Part shown: positions 42,344 through 50,643 of the stretch, piece after piece | Layout: every line of letters begins with the position of its first letter | Position numbering within the stretch: the first letter of the stretch is position 1 | Origin: Flavobacterium frigidimaris | GTDB taxonomy: Bacteria > Bacteroidota > Bacteroidia > Flavobacteriales > Flavobacteriaceae | Direction: 5' to 3' | Assembly: GCA_900129595.1 (NCBI GenBank) | Contig: FQWG01000002.1 | Location: forward strand, 310,001-374,000 | Length of the DNA: 64,000 nucleotides | The notes under the pieces: model-generated | Told to the model about the DNA's origin: nothing | What the model saw: the letters and a program-made list of their open reading frames with translations, nothing else | Databases searched by the model: none | Translations under genes and position numbers: made by a program

Positions 42344-42450
42344 GTTTGTCATTCTGAGGAACGAAGAATCACACCAGAAACTCCGCACAGGATGTCGTCA
42401 ATCTTTGTCGAATACTTTATGTGATTTCTCCTTCGCTCGAAATGACAAAC
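42344..42450. mobile_element. 107-bp MITE-like element with terminal inverted repeats
   Basis: The left end (42344-42373, GTTTGTCATTCTGAGGAACG...) and the right end read in reverse complement (GTTTGTCATTTCGAGCGAAG...) agree at most of about 30 positions and both lead into AATCACA. The unit has no coding capacity. Fragments of the same sequence family appear near 44330, 57547-57620 and 61490-61550. A variant CCGATAGCTATCGG palindrome lies just before it (42296-42312). Confidence 0.6.
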
Positions 42451-42467
42451 TAGGCATAAAACTCTTT

Positions 42468-42701
42468 TCACTCAAGATCTAAATAAGGATCTAAAGCTTC
42501 TGCTAATTTATTGAGCCAATAAAAATTATCTTCAATATTCTTTATTTCAGATTCGACCGTTTCGCATTCTCTCATTACCGCTAAAGAAAGAACATAATTT
42601 ACTTGACGTATTGCCTTTGCCACATCTTTAGGATCCATAACATCAATAAAAAAATCTTTTAGTCTGGCTTCAACTTCTTTTGAATAATTTTCTATACTCA
42701 T
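42468..42701 (-). CDS. 77-aa hypothetical protein, paralogue of 61611-61844
   Basis: Small soluble helical protein (MSIENYSKEVEARLKDFFIDVMDP ... REC ... FYWLNKLAEALDPYLDLE). About 45 of 77 residues are identical by eye to the protein at 61611-61844, with no gaps, so this is a real, conserved family. No domain known. An inverted repeat TTGAAC/GTTCAA (42749-42770) upstream might be an operator. The ORF ends 18 bp after the MITE-like element. Confidence 0.75.
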   Translation of the reverse strand: MSIENYSKEVEARLKDFFIDVMDPKDVAKAIRQVNYVLSLAVMRECETVESEIKNIEDNFYWLNKLAEALDPYLDLE

Positions 42702-42835
42702 AATTTTAAGGTTTTAAAAAAGCAAAAATCCTTAGAACTTATTTTCATTTGAACTCATATATGCGTTCAACTCTAATTATTATTTTTGTATAGACAGAAA
42801 TCGTAAATTCGACATAATTTATTATCCGTAAAGAA

Positions 42836-43168
42836 ATGTTACGAACCATCACAATAAAAAAACTCAAAAAACTTGATCTAACACAAAAATTAGCAATAGC
42901 AATTCCTATTTTGTTTATTTTGAGCTGTTTAACAAAAAGTTATATTGAAAGATTCAGATTTTCTGACGAATTTCGATGGATATATGAAAATGGTAGTTTT
43001 GGCACTTTAATTTTATGTATTTTTCTTGTTGTTTTTTCTTTTGCCAATTCTATTTTACTTATCAGGGATTTAAAAACAAAGCTTCTTCCAAAACTTTTAT
43101 GGATTTTATTAAGCTTATCAGTTTTTCTATACGTCGCTATTGCCTTAATAATTACATTTTTTAGATAA
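42836..43168 (+). CDS. Small membrane protein, hypothetical
   Basis: 110 aa with a basic N-terminus (TIKKLKKLDL) and three hydrophobic helices (about 18-36, 54-74, 86-108). No family recognised. It is divergent from the 77-aa protein gene, with 134 bp between their starts. Confidence 0.6.
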   Translation: MLRTITIKKLKKLDLTQKLAIAIPILFILSCLTKSYIERFRFSDEFRWIYENGSFGTLILCIFLVVFSFANSILLIRDLKTKLLPKLLWILLSLSVFLYVAIALIITFFR

Positions 43169-43310
43169 GGATTAATTTCCGACTAAACCTTTTCAAAACA
43201 TAAAAAAAACCTCCAGTTAAAACTGAAGGCTATTCAAATTATGCTCATTTTACTAAAATGAACTTATATTTCTTATGTGGTTCAAATCTTCACAATCCAC
43301 TTTTTACAAA

Positions 43311-43973
43311 TTACTTTTCACCCAAAAGCTCCAGAATCTTATCAACATTCACTTCACTATAATCATTGATATAAAAACTACATGGCGGAAGTTGTTCTTT
43401 TGTATGCGTACTCAAAACACCTACGACTTTCATTCCTGCATTTAGTCCCGCTGTAACACCTGAGAATGAATCTTCGAAAACCACACAATCAGACGGAGCA
43501 ACACCAACGCGTTTGGCGGATTCCAGATAAACTTCGGGATTTGGTTTATGAAATTTTACGTCTTCACTTGCCATTACAGAATCCATTTTGTCTTCGAATT
43601 TTAATGCTCCCATAATCAAATCAAGATTTGCGCGCGGTGCCGATGTTGCCACAGCCGTTTTGAAACCTCGAGATTTCAGTTCGCCTAAAAACTCCAAATA
43701 ATGCGGAATGGTTTCGACTTTGTCTTTATAAATCTCACGAAACATTCCTTCTTTTTCATCTTCTAGTTTTATGAGTTCTTCTCCCGCAATTGGGCGTTTG
43801 AAAAAATGACTCATAATATAACCATTATGTTTTCCGTACATATGTTCTTCAAATTCCTGCTCTGAATGAGGAATTTGGTATTTATCGAAAAATGCCTCGA
43901 AAGCTTTTGCATGATGCGGATTGGTGTGACAAATCACGCCATCCATATCAAAAATTACACATTGCTGTTTCAT
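43311..43973 (-). CDS. HAD-superfamily hydrolase, beta-phosphoglucomutase-like
   Basis: 220-aa HAD-IA protein. Motif I FDMDGV contains D9 and D11, motif II is ATSAPR, motif III is the Lys of KFHKPNPEVY, and motif IV is VFEDSFSGVTAGLNAGM. The D-x-D-G-V form and the helical cap with HMYGKHNG are typical of beta-phosphoglucomutase/sugar-phosphatase subfamilies. Substrate unknown. The start at 43973 (MKQQCVIFDMDG) was chosen; an in-frame upstream extension of 91 codons runs through intergenic repeats and is spurious. Confidence 0.9.
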   Translation of the reverse strand: MKQQCVIFDMDGVICHTNPHHAKAFEAFFDKYQIPHSEQEFEEHMYGKHNGYIMSHFFKRPIAGEELIKLEDEKEGMFREIYKDKVETIPHYLEFLGELKSRGFKTAVATSAPRANLDLIMGALKFEDKMDSVMASEDVKFHKPNPEVYLESAKRVGVAPSDCVVFEDSFSGVTAGLNAGMKVVGVLSTHTKEQLPPCSFYINDYSEVNVDKILELLGEK

Positions 43974-44394
43974 TCTGGATTTTGTTTTTTTAACGGTTGC
44001 AAGATAAGTTTTTCCGCAGAGTTGCACGAAGGTTTCTCGCAGAGATTCGCTGAGTTTTTTTAATCTCGCAATCCCGATAGCTATTGGGAGCAGAGTCGCA
44101 AAGTTTTGTTTATTGCCACAGATTAGAAAGATTAAAAGGATTTTTTTTACGCAGATTCTGCAGAATTTAAGCAGATTTATTTTTGATGAATTATAATAAT
44201 TATCTGCGCATATCTGCTTAAATCTTTTAAAATCTGCGTGAAACAAAAAACTTTGCGCCTTCGCGACTTTGCGAGATTAAACCCGACAAAGATTGGGCTT
44301 TCGTTGCAGAGTTCCGTGCGTGTCCTTCGACTTCGCTCAGGATGACAAAAAATGCGAACAACTTTGAACCTGAAACCTCAAACTTGAAACAAAC
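43974..44394. repeat. Repeat-rich intergenic region, no gene
   Basis: In order: 'gcagagttgcacgaagg...' repeat; TCCCGATAGCTATTGGGA (44072-44089), a variant of the 18-bp palindrome; a long imperfect hairpin of 'ccacagattagaaagatt...cacgcagatt' and 'aatctgcgtg' units (44115-44245); a 'ctttgcgccttcgcgactttgcgag' unit (44250-44277); CTTCGACTTCGCTCAG (44335-44350), part of the MITE-like family; and a 'gaacctgaaacctcaaacttgaaac' unit (44365-44390). No coding sequence. Confidence 0.6.
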
Positions 44395-45978
44395 CTACCC
44401 TATCCAAATCTTACTTTTAACCAATGTCATGGTTTGTTTTAAATGCTGATTGCATGCGATAAGAATAATTAAAACCACCAAACCATAGCCAACGATGGTA
44501 TAAATCTCCATATCGGCCAATAGAGTCGATTGTTTGGCGACGGTGCTAAAAACTTTTTTGAGCGCCAATGTATTCGATTCGTCAAGCGAATATCCTTTTG
44601 CAGCAAAACTTTGAGCAGTTTTAGAGATCGTTTCCTGAGCTTGCGGATTATCTCCGGTTACGAATTGACTTAACTTTAGGAAGTGTTTCTTATTCAGGAA
44701 TACCATTGCATTCTGCATGACACAAAATCCAATTGTGCTTCCCCAGAAACGTCCTGAAACGCCAACAATTCCAGAAGAAACCGCCATTTTTGCCGGAACC
44801 GATGATGTGGTAAACAAGATCAGAGGAACAAATAAAAATCCAACACCAATACCTTGCAAAACATACGGAATGATAATATCTGATAAAGCGACATCGGGCA
44901 CAAAAAGAAAGGTAAACCAAAAGTGAAATACCGCAATTAACGAAAATCCAATGATAAAAATGACTTTGGTCGAAACGGATTTCATTAGAAAAAAAGCAGC
45001 CAAAATTAGACCGATTACGTTTCCTAATCCGTTTATGTATTGTACGCCGGCAACCCTGGACGGATCCCAATTCCAGATCGAAAACATCGCCGAATGACAA
45101 AGACTTAACGTTGCTCTGCTGATATAAAAGAGAAAGAACAATAAAAATCCAATTCGGAGATTGGCGTATTTAAAAACTTCAAAATCAAAAGTGGGTCTTT
45201 TTACCAAAAGTTCTTTAAAGATGAATAAACCTCCCGTAATCAAAGCGATTATCAATGTTAAAACCATTTGAGAAGACTCAAACCAGTATTTTTTTTCGGC
45301 ATAAACAAAAAAGTACGCTCCGCAAAGAATTGCCGTTAGAACCAAAATATAACTGATCCAGTCAATTTGATACAACGGAATTTTCTTTGTGATTCTATGT
45401 CCGCGAAAAGTCACCAGAATCAAAAAAACATTCAAAACCTGAAGTCCGCCCGAAACATACAACATGTATTTCCAATCGTAATGATCCAGAAACCAAACCG
45501 CGATATTCATGATAAAGGGCGTTGACAACAACAAGGAACCGTAATAAAAAGAGAAACCAATTATGATGGCGTTTTTAGAATTGAATTGCTCAATCAATAA
45601 TTGTCTGATCGTAATTACCGGAAGCGCCATTAAAATTCCCTCGGCAACACGCAGCAATAAAAAAACATAAAAATTCGTAATATAGGCTGATGAAATTATC
45701 GTAATCCCGATAACAGAATACACCGCCATCAGATAATTCTTGGCAGGAAAAAAACTCGAAAATCTACTTTCGATCAAAATCGTGGCCAGCAAAGTTCCGT
45801 ACGTAACGCACATCGCAAACTGCAAATCTTCGGGCTCAATGTCCAGAAAACTTGCTGCGTAGGTTACGTTTGACGTATAAACTCCCAATAAAATCATGGA
45901 ATGCAGCAAACAGACAAACAAAATAATAATGATTGCCCATTTTGGAACCCAGGATTTAAAAATACTTTTATCTTCCAT
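44395..45978 (-). CDS. MFS multidrug efflux transporter (DHA2/EmrB type)
   Basis: 527-aa inner-membrane protein with about 14 hydrophobic helices, as in the DHA2 drug:H+ antiporters. Characteristic segments are FAMCVTYGTLLATILIESRFSSFFPAKNYLM, GVGFLFVPLILFTTSSVPAKMA and GVSGRFWGSTIGFCVMQNAM (motif C-like). It is followed by no other transporter gene but is preceded by a membrane-fusion protein and an outer-membrane factor, giving an EmrAB-TolC tripartite pump. ATG 45978 immediately follows the HlyD stop codon; an upstream TTG at 45996 would only lengthen the overlap. Confidence 0.9.
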   Translation of the reverse strand: MEDKSIFKSWVPKWAIIIILFVCLLHSMILLGVYTSNVTYAASFLDIEPEDLQFAMCVTYGTLLATILIESRFSSFFPAKNYLMAVYSVIGITIISSAYITNFYVFLLLRVAEGILMALPVITIRQLLIEQFNSKNAIIIGFSFYYGSLLLSTPFIMNIAVWFLDHYDWKYMLYVSGGLQVLNVFLILVTFRGHRITKKIPLYQIDWISYILVLTAILCGAYFFVYAEKKYWFESSQMVLTLIIALITGGLFIFKELLVKRPTFDFEVFKYANLRIGFLLFFLFYISRATLSLCHSAMFSIWNWDPSRVAGVQYINGLGNVIGLILAAFFLMKSVSTKVIFIIGFSLIAVFHFWFTFLFVPDVALSDIIIPYVLQGIGVGFLFVPLILFTTSSVPAKMAVSSGIVGVSGRFWGSTIGFCVMQNAMVFLNKKHFLKLSQFVTGDNPQAQETISKTAQSFAAKGYSLDESNTLALKKVFSTVAKQSTLLADMEIYTIVGYGLVVLIILIACNQHLKQTMTLVKSKIWIG

Positions 45979-45979
45979 T

Positions 45980-47032
45980 TTATTGGTGTTCTGCAATAAC
46001 CGTGATGTTCATTCCGGCTCTTAAAAAGTCGGCTTGTTTACTGGTTTCTTTTAATTGAATTCTAACCGGAATTCTTTGTTCGATTTTCACGAAGTTTCCT
46101 GTTGCATTATCCGGTGGCAATAACGAGAATCTCGCGCCACTTGCAGGAGATAATGAAGTGATGATTCCTGTAAATTCTTTACCACTCAAAGCATCGGCCT
46201 GAATGCGAACTTCCTGACCAACGGTTAAATATTGCAATTGTGTTTCTTTGAAATTGGCCGTAATCCATTTTTCTTTACTTACTATAGAAAGCAGTGATTG
46301 CCCTTCCTTAACCATTTGTCCCGGCTGCAAAGTTCTTTTACCCACCCAACCGTCATATGGCGCGGTTATTATGGTGTACGAAAGAAACAATGCAGCGTTA
46401 TCTGCCACAGCTTGTTTCGACGCAATATTGGTTTGCATCGTAGGAACATTTGCCTGCGCCTGAGACGTACTTAAATTGGATGACTGAATCCTGTCTCGCA
46501 TTTCCTGAAAATGTGCTTGCGCCGATTCGTAATCCGCTCGTACTTTCTCTAATTGTTGCGATGTTGCCGCTTCGTCTTTTACCAAAGCCTGGTAACGTTC
46601 GTATTCTAATTTTGTTTTCCAAAGATTGGTTTTTGCAGCCGCCAATTGCGATTCGCCAATTGTGGTTGTACTTGCTGTTGTGGCCACATTTCTTTCGGCA
46701 ACAACACTGCTTTGTTTCGCACTTTGAACATCGGCCAGTGCCACATTCAATTTCGATTTATATTCTCGATTATCAATCACCACCAAAGTATCGCCTTTAT
46801 GCACAAACTGATTTTCATCAAAACGAACTTCCTGCACATAACCTGTAATACGCGACATAATAGGCGTTACATATTGTTCGACCTGCGCGTCATTGGTTTC
46901 TTCGTGATTACTATTGAACACATAAAACCAAATTCCCAAAATGATTCCGCTTGCCACCAAAATGCAGGCAATAACTGTTATTAACACATGAAACGTTCTG
47001 TTTCTTTTAGTTTCATTTTTTATCTTAACCAT
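45980..47032 (-). CDS. HlyD/EmrA family membrane-fusion protein
   Basis: 350 aa. One N-terminal transmembrane helix (about 15-35) anchors the protein in the inner membrane. A barrel-sandwich/biotinyl-lipoyl-like domain (about 45-75 and 215-245: VTPIMSRITGYVQEVRFDENQFVHKGDTLVVID, ITAPYDGWVGKRTLQPGQMVKEGQ) flanks a helical hairpin rich in Gln and Ala (about 90-210). C-terminal beta domains follow. It links the MFS pump to TolC. The gene ends 1 bp before the pump start codon. Confidence 0.92.
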   Translation of the reverse strand: MVKIKNETKRNRTFHVLITVIACILVASGIILGIWFYVFNSNHEETNDAQVEQYVTPIMSRITGYVQEVRFDENQFVHKGDTLVVIDNREYKSKLNVALADVQSAKQSSVVAERNVATTASTTTIGESQLAAAKTNLWKTKLEYERYQALVKDEAATSQQLEKVRADYESAQAHFQEMRDRIQSSNLSTSQAQANVPTMQTNIASKQAVADNAALFLSYTIITAPYDGWVGKRTLQPGQMVKEGQSLLSIVSKEKWITANFKETQLQYLTVGQEVRIQADALSGKEFTGIITSLSPASGARFSLLPPDNATGNFVKIEQRIPVRIQLKETSKQADFLRAGMNITVIAEHQ

Positions 47033-47118
47033 AAACTCTATATCTTTTTCTATTATCTTGATTCTATTCTCTTGATTCTAACTTCTTTCTTCTTGCCTCT
47101 ATTCTCTTTCTTCTTAAA

Positions 47119-48477
47119 CTAAATTTCGCTTGGCATTATTCCGGCCGTATGAAGTAATTCATAATGTTTAAGAATCGCATCTAATCTTGTAGAAATCTTA
47201 TTGTATTTCGCCTGTAATAAAGCGTTATCGGCATCAACCATTTCGGTTATCAAAACCAGTTGATTGAGGTATTTTAGTTTTACGATTCGGTAATTTTCAT
47301 TGGCCAAATCCAAAGCTTTATCTACAACCACAAATTTTTCAAGGATTTCCTGGTATTGGGTATGTTCTTTAAACAGTTTATCCTGAATTTCATCTTTTAT
47401 AATTTCAGACTGCATTTTTTGCCATTCGATTTGCGTCGTAGCCTGTTCTACTTTGGTCTTGTTTTTATACAAAGCCGAAATATCAAAATGCGCTTCGATA
47501 CCAATTTGCCCTAAAGTGTACAAATACGGATTTGGTGGAAAAAACTTGTAGTTGGGATAATAAAAACCATAATTCCCAAAGAAGTTTACCGTTGGCAGAT
47601 AATTTCCTTTCACCAATTTCAGTTCTGTTTTTTTGATGTTTAATTCCTGGCTGGCAATTCGCATTTCTTCGTTCTGAAAAGCTTTTTCCAAATAAAAGTT
47701 ATACGGATCCAAGCCATTCATTTTATCCATATTGGCCGTAGTATCGATCGCTACTTCTTCGTTTTCAGGAATCTGAATCAAAGTTTTTAAATCATGCAAT
47801 GCAATCTTTATATTTTTTGAATTCGTCAAAGAGTTTAATTCACGGTCTGAAAGTTGTAATTCTGCCCTAAGAACTTCGTTTTTGGTAACGGTTCCGTGTT
47901 TTTGAAGCGACTGAACTTCTTTCAATCGGCTTTTTTCTTCTTTGATATTTTCTTCAAAAATCTTCTGAAGTTCCATCATTTTATAAATCGCCAGATAATT
48001 GGCCACTACTTCAAGCTCGATATCATTTTCGGTCTTTTCGGTTTTTATTTTGGCAATTTCATTTTCCTGATTGGCAATTTTAATAGCGTTGTTGATTTTG
48101 TTTCCGGCATAAATTGGCATTTTAAAAGCAGAATTGACCTGATAAATCTCCGGAATTGCCTTTGTTACTTCTTTACCATTTAAGAAACCATTTCCTTTGA
48201 ATTCCGTTATATTGGTAATTCTGGAATATTCGCCGTTTAATTCGATATCCGGCAAACGGAGTTCTTTTCTTTCTTTGATGTTTTGCTCAGAGAGCGTAGT
48301 CTCTAACTGAGATCTAAGGATTTTTTTATTGTTTTCTTTGGCCAGTTTCACCGCTTCACTTAACGAAACCGAATGAATTTCCTGTGCTTGTAAACTATTA
48401 AATGTCAATACGATTAAAAATAGTAACACGATTTTGAGAAAACAATCTTCTGTAGAATTTGTTGTTTTAAGGAACAT
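47119..48477 (-). CDS. TolC family outer-membrane efflux protein
   Basis: 452 aa. A signal sequence (about 12-31, ending SLQAQ) precedes two repeats of the OEP/TolC fold: long helical hairpins (about 40-75, 140-210, 250-290 and 370-440) and short barrel strands (GEYSRITN, NFFGNYGFYYPNYKFF). It provides the outer-membrane duct of the tripartite pump encoded downstream. First gene of the minus-strand operon tolC-hlyD-MFS; the AraC regulator gene lies upstream on the same strand. Confidence 0.92.
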   Translation of the reverse strand: MFLKTTNSTEDCFLKIVLLFLIVLTFNSLQAQEIHSVSLSEAVKLAKENNKKILRSQLETTLSEQNIKERKELRLPDIELNGEYSRITNITEFKGNGFLNGKEVTKAIPEIYQVNSAFKMPIYAGNKINNAIKIANQENEIAKIKTEKTENDIELEVVANYLAIYKMMELQKIFEENIKEEKSRLKEVQSLQKHGTVTKNEVLRAELQLSDRELNSLTNSKNIKIALHDLKTLIQIPENEEVAIDTTANMDKMNGLDPYNFYLEKAFQNEEMRIASQELNIKKTELKLVKGNYLPTVNFFGNYGFYYPNYKFFPPNPYLYTLGQIGIEAHFDISALYKNKTKVEQATTQIEWQKMQSEIIKDEIQDKLFKEHTQYQEILEKFVVVDKALDLANENYRIVKLKYLNQLVLITEMVDADNALLQAKYNKISTRLDAILKHYELLHTAGIMPSEI

Positions 48478-48805
48478 GAATATTTTAAGATTTTAATACT
48501 GCAAAGTTCCTGCATTTTTTTGGTGACTGATAATTCTAAAAAGTCAATAACATATTCATTTCGGACAAATGTTAAAATTTTATTTATCGAAAACGTTATA
48601 TTAAAATATTGAAAAACAACACGTTGTAAAAAAATATATAAATTGGGGTTTCACGCTCCCGATAGCTATCGGGATAAAAATTTAGACAGATGTACGCAGA
48701 TTATTTTATTTCTTATGGAAATTTAGTAAAGATTTAGAAAGATATTTTTAAATAAATCTGCGCTGATCTCCTAAAATCTGCCAAATCTGCTTGAAATAAA
48801 AAATT
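48478..48805. repeat. Intergenic region with palindrome and 'atctgcg' repeat
   Basis: The half nearest the tolC gene is AT-rich and holds its leader and probably its promoter, with no exact consensus match. TCCCGATAGCTATCGGGA (48657-48674) is a perfect copy of the recurrent 18-bp palindrome. Next comes an inverted 'acagatgtacgcagatt...aatctgcgctgatct' unit (about 48687-48795). No gene. Confidence 0.6.
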
Positions 48806-49627
48806 TTACTTCCTTTCTAAAATCTCTTCCCTATTTAAGTAATCAGAAGGTCTTTGGCCGAGGAATTTAAAAAATGTATTACTAAATGTCGGCACACTAT
48901 TATAACCCACTTCTAGCGCTACCTCTTTTACGGAAAGTTTTCTTTCTAATAAAAGCTCAATAGCTTTTAGAATTCTTCGAATAGTATAATATTGAATGAA
49001 TGACATATTAAGGTCTTTCTGAAACAAGCGATACAAAGAGCGTTCGCTATACCCAAATTGATGTGCCACCTCAGCAAACAGAATCGTGTCTCCCAGATTA
49101 TTCTCTATATGTCGCAGAATTTTACTCAAACGCGGATCTTTGGGCTGCGGTAATTCTAAAGGCAAATTGGCCAGGCAAATTTGAGGTAATATTGCTTTGA
49201 TCGCTTTGGCAATGGCAAAATTCGGGCTTCCTTTTTTAAGATCACCATTCCACCTATTGGTAAAAAGCATCATTTGTAATAATAAATTATTAACCGGATA
49301 GATACCTTCGCTCTTATAAAATAGGTCTTCGTCTTTTTCAACCGGAAAATACAAATTACGCATGGTCACACTTTCAGATTTTGGTTCAATACTGTGCGCA
49401 ACACCACTGGGGATCCAGATAAAATGTCTTGCCGGTAAAAAATAGGTTTTAGTTTCTGTCGTTACAAAAACTACATCGCCTTCAGCATATAGCAATTGTG
49501 CTTTGTCGTGTTTATGCGTAGGCACAAACAATTCACCCATCAAATCATGGTGGCAGTAAATGCTTTTTTTATCGGCATCTACTTTTTTGATATAGTATTT
49601 ATCTAGTTTCTGACCGGAATGTTCCAT
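48806..49627 (-). CDS. AraC family transcriptional regulator
   Basis: 273 aa. The N-terminal half is a cupin sensor (about 20-105: HKHDKAQLLYAEGDVVFVTTETKTYFLPARHFIWIPSGVAHSIEP). The C-terminal 100 residues form the double HTH of AraC regulators (LGDTILFAEVAHQFGYSERSLYRLFQKDLNMSFIQYYTIRRILKAIELL, then KEVALEVGYNSVPTFSNTFFKFLGQRPSDYL). It probably controls the adjacent tripartite efflux operon on the same strand. A near-consensus promoter (TACATTTA on the minus strand, 49657-49664, with CCAAAA upstream at 49679) precedes it. Confidence 0.92.
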   Translation of the reverse strand: MEHSGQKLDKYYIKKVDADKKSIYCHHDLMGELFVPTHKHDKAQLLYAEGDVVFVTTETKTYFLPARHFIWIPSGVAHSIEPKSESVTMRNLYFPVEKDEDLFYKSEGIYPVNNLLLQMMLFTNRWNGDLKKGSPNFAIAKAIKAILPQICLANLPLELPQPKDPRLSKILRHIENNLGDTILFAEVAHQFGYSERSLYRLFQKDLNMSFIQYYTIRRILKAIELLLERKLSVKEVALEVGYNSVPTFSNTFFKFLGQRPSDYLNREEILERK

Positions 49628-49719
49628 TGAAGTAATCGAATATCTTTCTTGTGCTATAAATGTAGGGAAATTTAAATTCCAAAATTTTAAAAAATTCCAA
49701 AACTGGATTGTGTAGATTT

Positions 49720-49812
49720 AACCGCAAAGGACACAAGGTAAAAAAGCAAAGTTCGCAAAGCTTAATTAAAAACTTTGCGAACCTTGCGTAAATCTTAGCG
49801 CTCTTTGCGGTT
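49720..49812. repeat. Gene-free intergenic palindrome, 'accgcaaagg' family
   Basis: Two arms of about 40 nt, AACCGCAAAGGACAC...TTCGCAAAG and CTTTGCGAACCTTGCG...CTTTGCGGTT, are imperfect reverse complements around an AT-rich centre. The arms are of the same family as those bracketing the GxxExxY gene at 20100-20668, but here no gene lies between them. Confidence 0.7.
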
Positions 49813-49823
49813 CAGTCTTAAAA

Positions 49824-49853
49824 ACAAAAAAGCCTTTCCGTTAAGAAAGGCTT
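49824..49853 (-). terminator. Terminator of the first tRNA-Asp
   Basis: On the minus strand AAGCCTTTC-TTAACG-GAAAGGCTT is followed by a T run. It lies about 14 bp after the tRNA end and is duplicated at 50444-50471. Confidence 0.85.
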
Positions 49854-49866
49854 CTCCCAATATTTG

Positions 49867-49940
49867 CGGTCTGGACGGGACTCGAACCCGCGACCCCATG
49901 CGTGACAGGCATGTATTCTAACCAACTGAACTACCAAACC
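49867..49940 (-). tRNA. tRNA-Asp (GTC), copy 1
   Basis: 74-nt tRNA on the minus strand. Acceptor GGTTTGG pairs with CCAGACC (one G-U), discriminator G. The anticodon stem CATGC/GCATG encloses loop CTGTCAC, giving anticodon GTC. The T-arm is GCGGGTTCGAGTCCCGT. No CCA encoded. It differs from the second copy only in surrounding sequence. Confidence 0.97.
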
Positions 49941-49959
49941 AACTGCGTTATTGTGAGTG

Positions 49960-49989
49960 CAAAAATACAACAGAACTTGGATTATACAA
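49960..49989 (-). promoter_or_regulatory. Promoter of tRNA-Asp copy 1
   Basis: Read on the minus strand: TTG (49987-49989), a 19-nt spacer and TATTTTTG (49960-49967), ending 19 bp before the tRNA 5' end. Confidence 0.85.
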
Positions 49990-50443
49990 GGCTTTTTGCG
50001 AATAAAATTTGAGAAATTTTTAATGAACTGATTTTAAAGAAATTCCAAAGTTAAATCCCGACGCTTCGGGACCAAATTCCAGATCTAAAAAGCCAAAAAG
50101 TCGAATTTAACTGCAAAGCGCGCAAAGCTTTTATTCATGATTGGTCTATAAAAACGTAAAGTTCGCAAAGCTTAGCCTTGAATCAACTTTGTGAACTTTG
50201 TGTTTTCTCCACCTAATATAAAGTAAAACAAAAAATCCGCAAAGCTTTAAAAAAACTTTGCGGACTTTGCGTATCCCGATAGCTATCAGGATTGTGTTCT
50301 TTGCGGTTAAATCAAAAGTGTCCTAAATCAAAAAAGCCATCCACAAAAGTGGAAAGCTTTTCATTGGTCTAACTACTAAACCAGCTACGAGTTACAAAGT
50401 CGTAGCAAAACAACACAACTAATCTTAGATACCGTATTTGGGC

Positions 50444-50471
50444 AAAAAAGCCTTTCCGTTAAGAAAGGCTT
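50444..50471 (-). terminator. Terminator of the second tRNA-Asp
   Basis: Same stem-loop as at 49824-49853 (AAGCCTTTC / GAAAGGCTT on the minus strand), again about 12 bp after the tRNA end, with a T run. Confidence 0.85.
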
Positions 50472-50483
50472 TTCCCAATATTG

Positions 50484-50557
50484 CGGTCTGGACGGGACTC
50501 GAACCCGCGACCCCATGCGTGACAGGCATGTATTCTAACCAACTGAACTACCAAACC
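50484..50557 (-). tRNA. tRNA-Asp (GTC), copy 2
   Basis: 74-nt minus-strand tRNA identical in the mature part to copy 1: acceptor GGTTTGG, anticodon GTC in CATGC-CTGTCAC-GCATG, T-arm GCGGGTTCGAGTCCCGT. It has its own promoter and its own terminator copy, so the unit duplicated includes both. Confidence 0.97.
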
Positions 50558-50575
50558 TCTGCGTTATTGCGGTTG

Positions 50576-50605
50576 CAAAGATAGTACAGAATTTCGTTTC
50601 TGCAA
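50576..50605 (-). promoter_or_regulatory. Promoter of tRNA-Asp copy 2
   Basis: On the minus strand: TTG (50603-50605), a 19-nt spacer and TATCTTTG (50576-50583). Same geometry as copy 1, with one changed base in each variable position of the -7 box. Confidence 0.85.
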
Positions 50606-50643
50606 GCGTTTTGCTAAAAAAAATAAAATATATTTTCAAATTA

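Larger units (their letters stand above)
49941..50483. repeat. Region between the tRNA-Asp copies, repeats only
   Basis: The tRNA copy 1 promoter lies at 49960-49989 (TTG, 19 nt, TATTTTTG on the minus strand). TCCCGACGCTTCGGGA (50057-50072) is a small palindrome. Several 'gcaaag..ttcgcaaagctt' and 'actttgcggactttgcg' repeat units (50108-50310) and a variant TCCCGATAGCTATCAGGA palindrome (50274-50291) follow. The second terminator (50444-50471) closes the region. No reading frame is convincing. Confidence 0.6.

Noticed and set aside
42297..42482. Short plus-strand ORF over the MITE-like element
   Set aside because: It consists of the terminal repeats and core of a non-coding repeat; no start signal or protein feature.
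43974..44246. 91-codon N-terminal extension of the HAD gene
   Set aside because: The extension is built from dispersed repeats and a palindrome; the HAD motif normally begins within the first ten residues, as it does from 43973.
44690..45100. Long antisense/out-of-frame ORF inside the MFS transporter gene
   Set aside because: It shadows a well-supported membrane-protein gene; its composition reflects the other frame.
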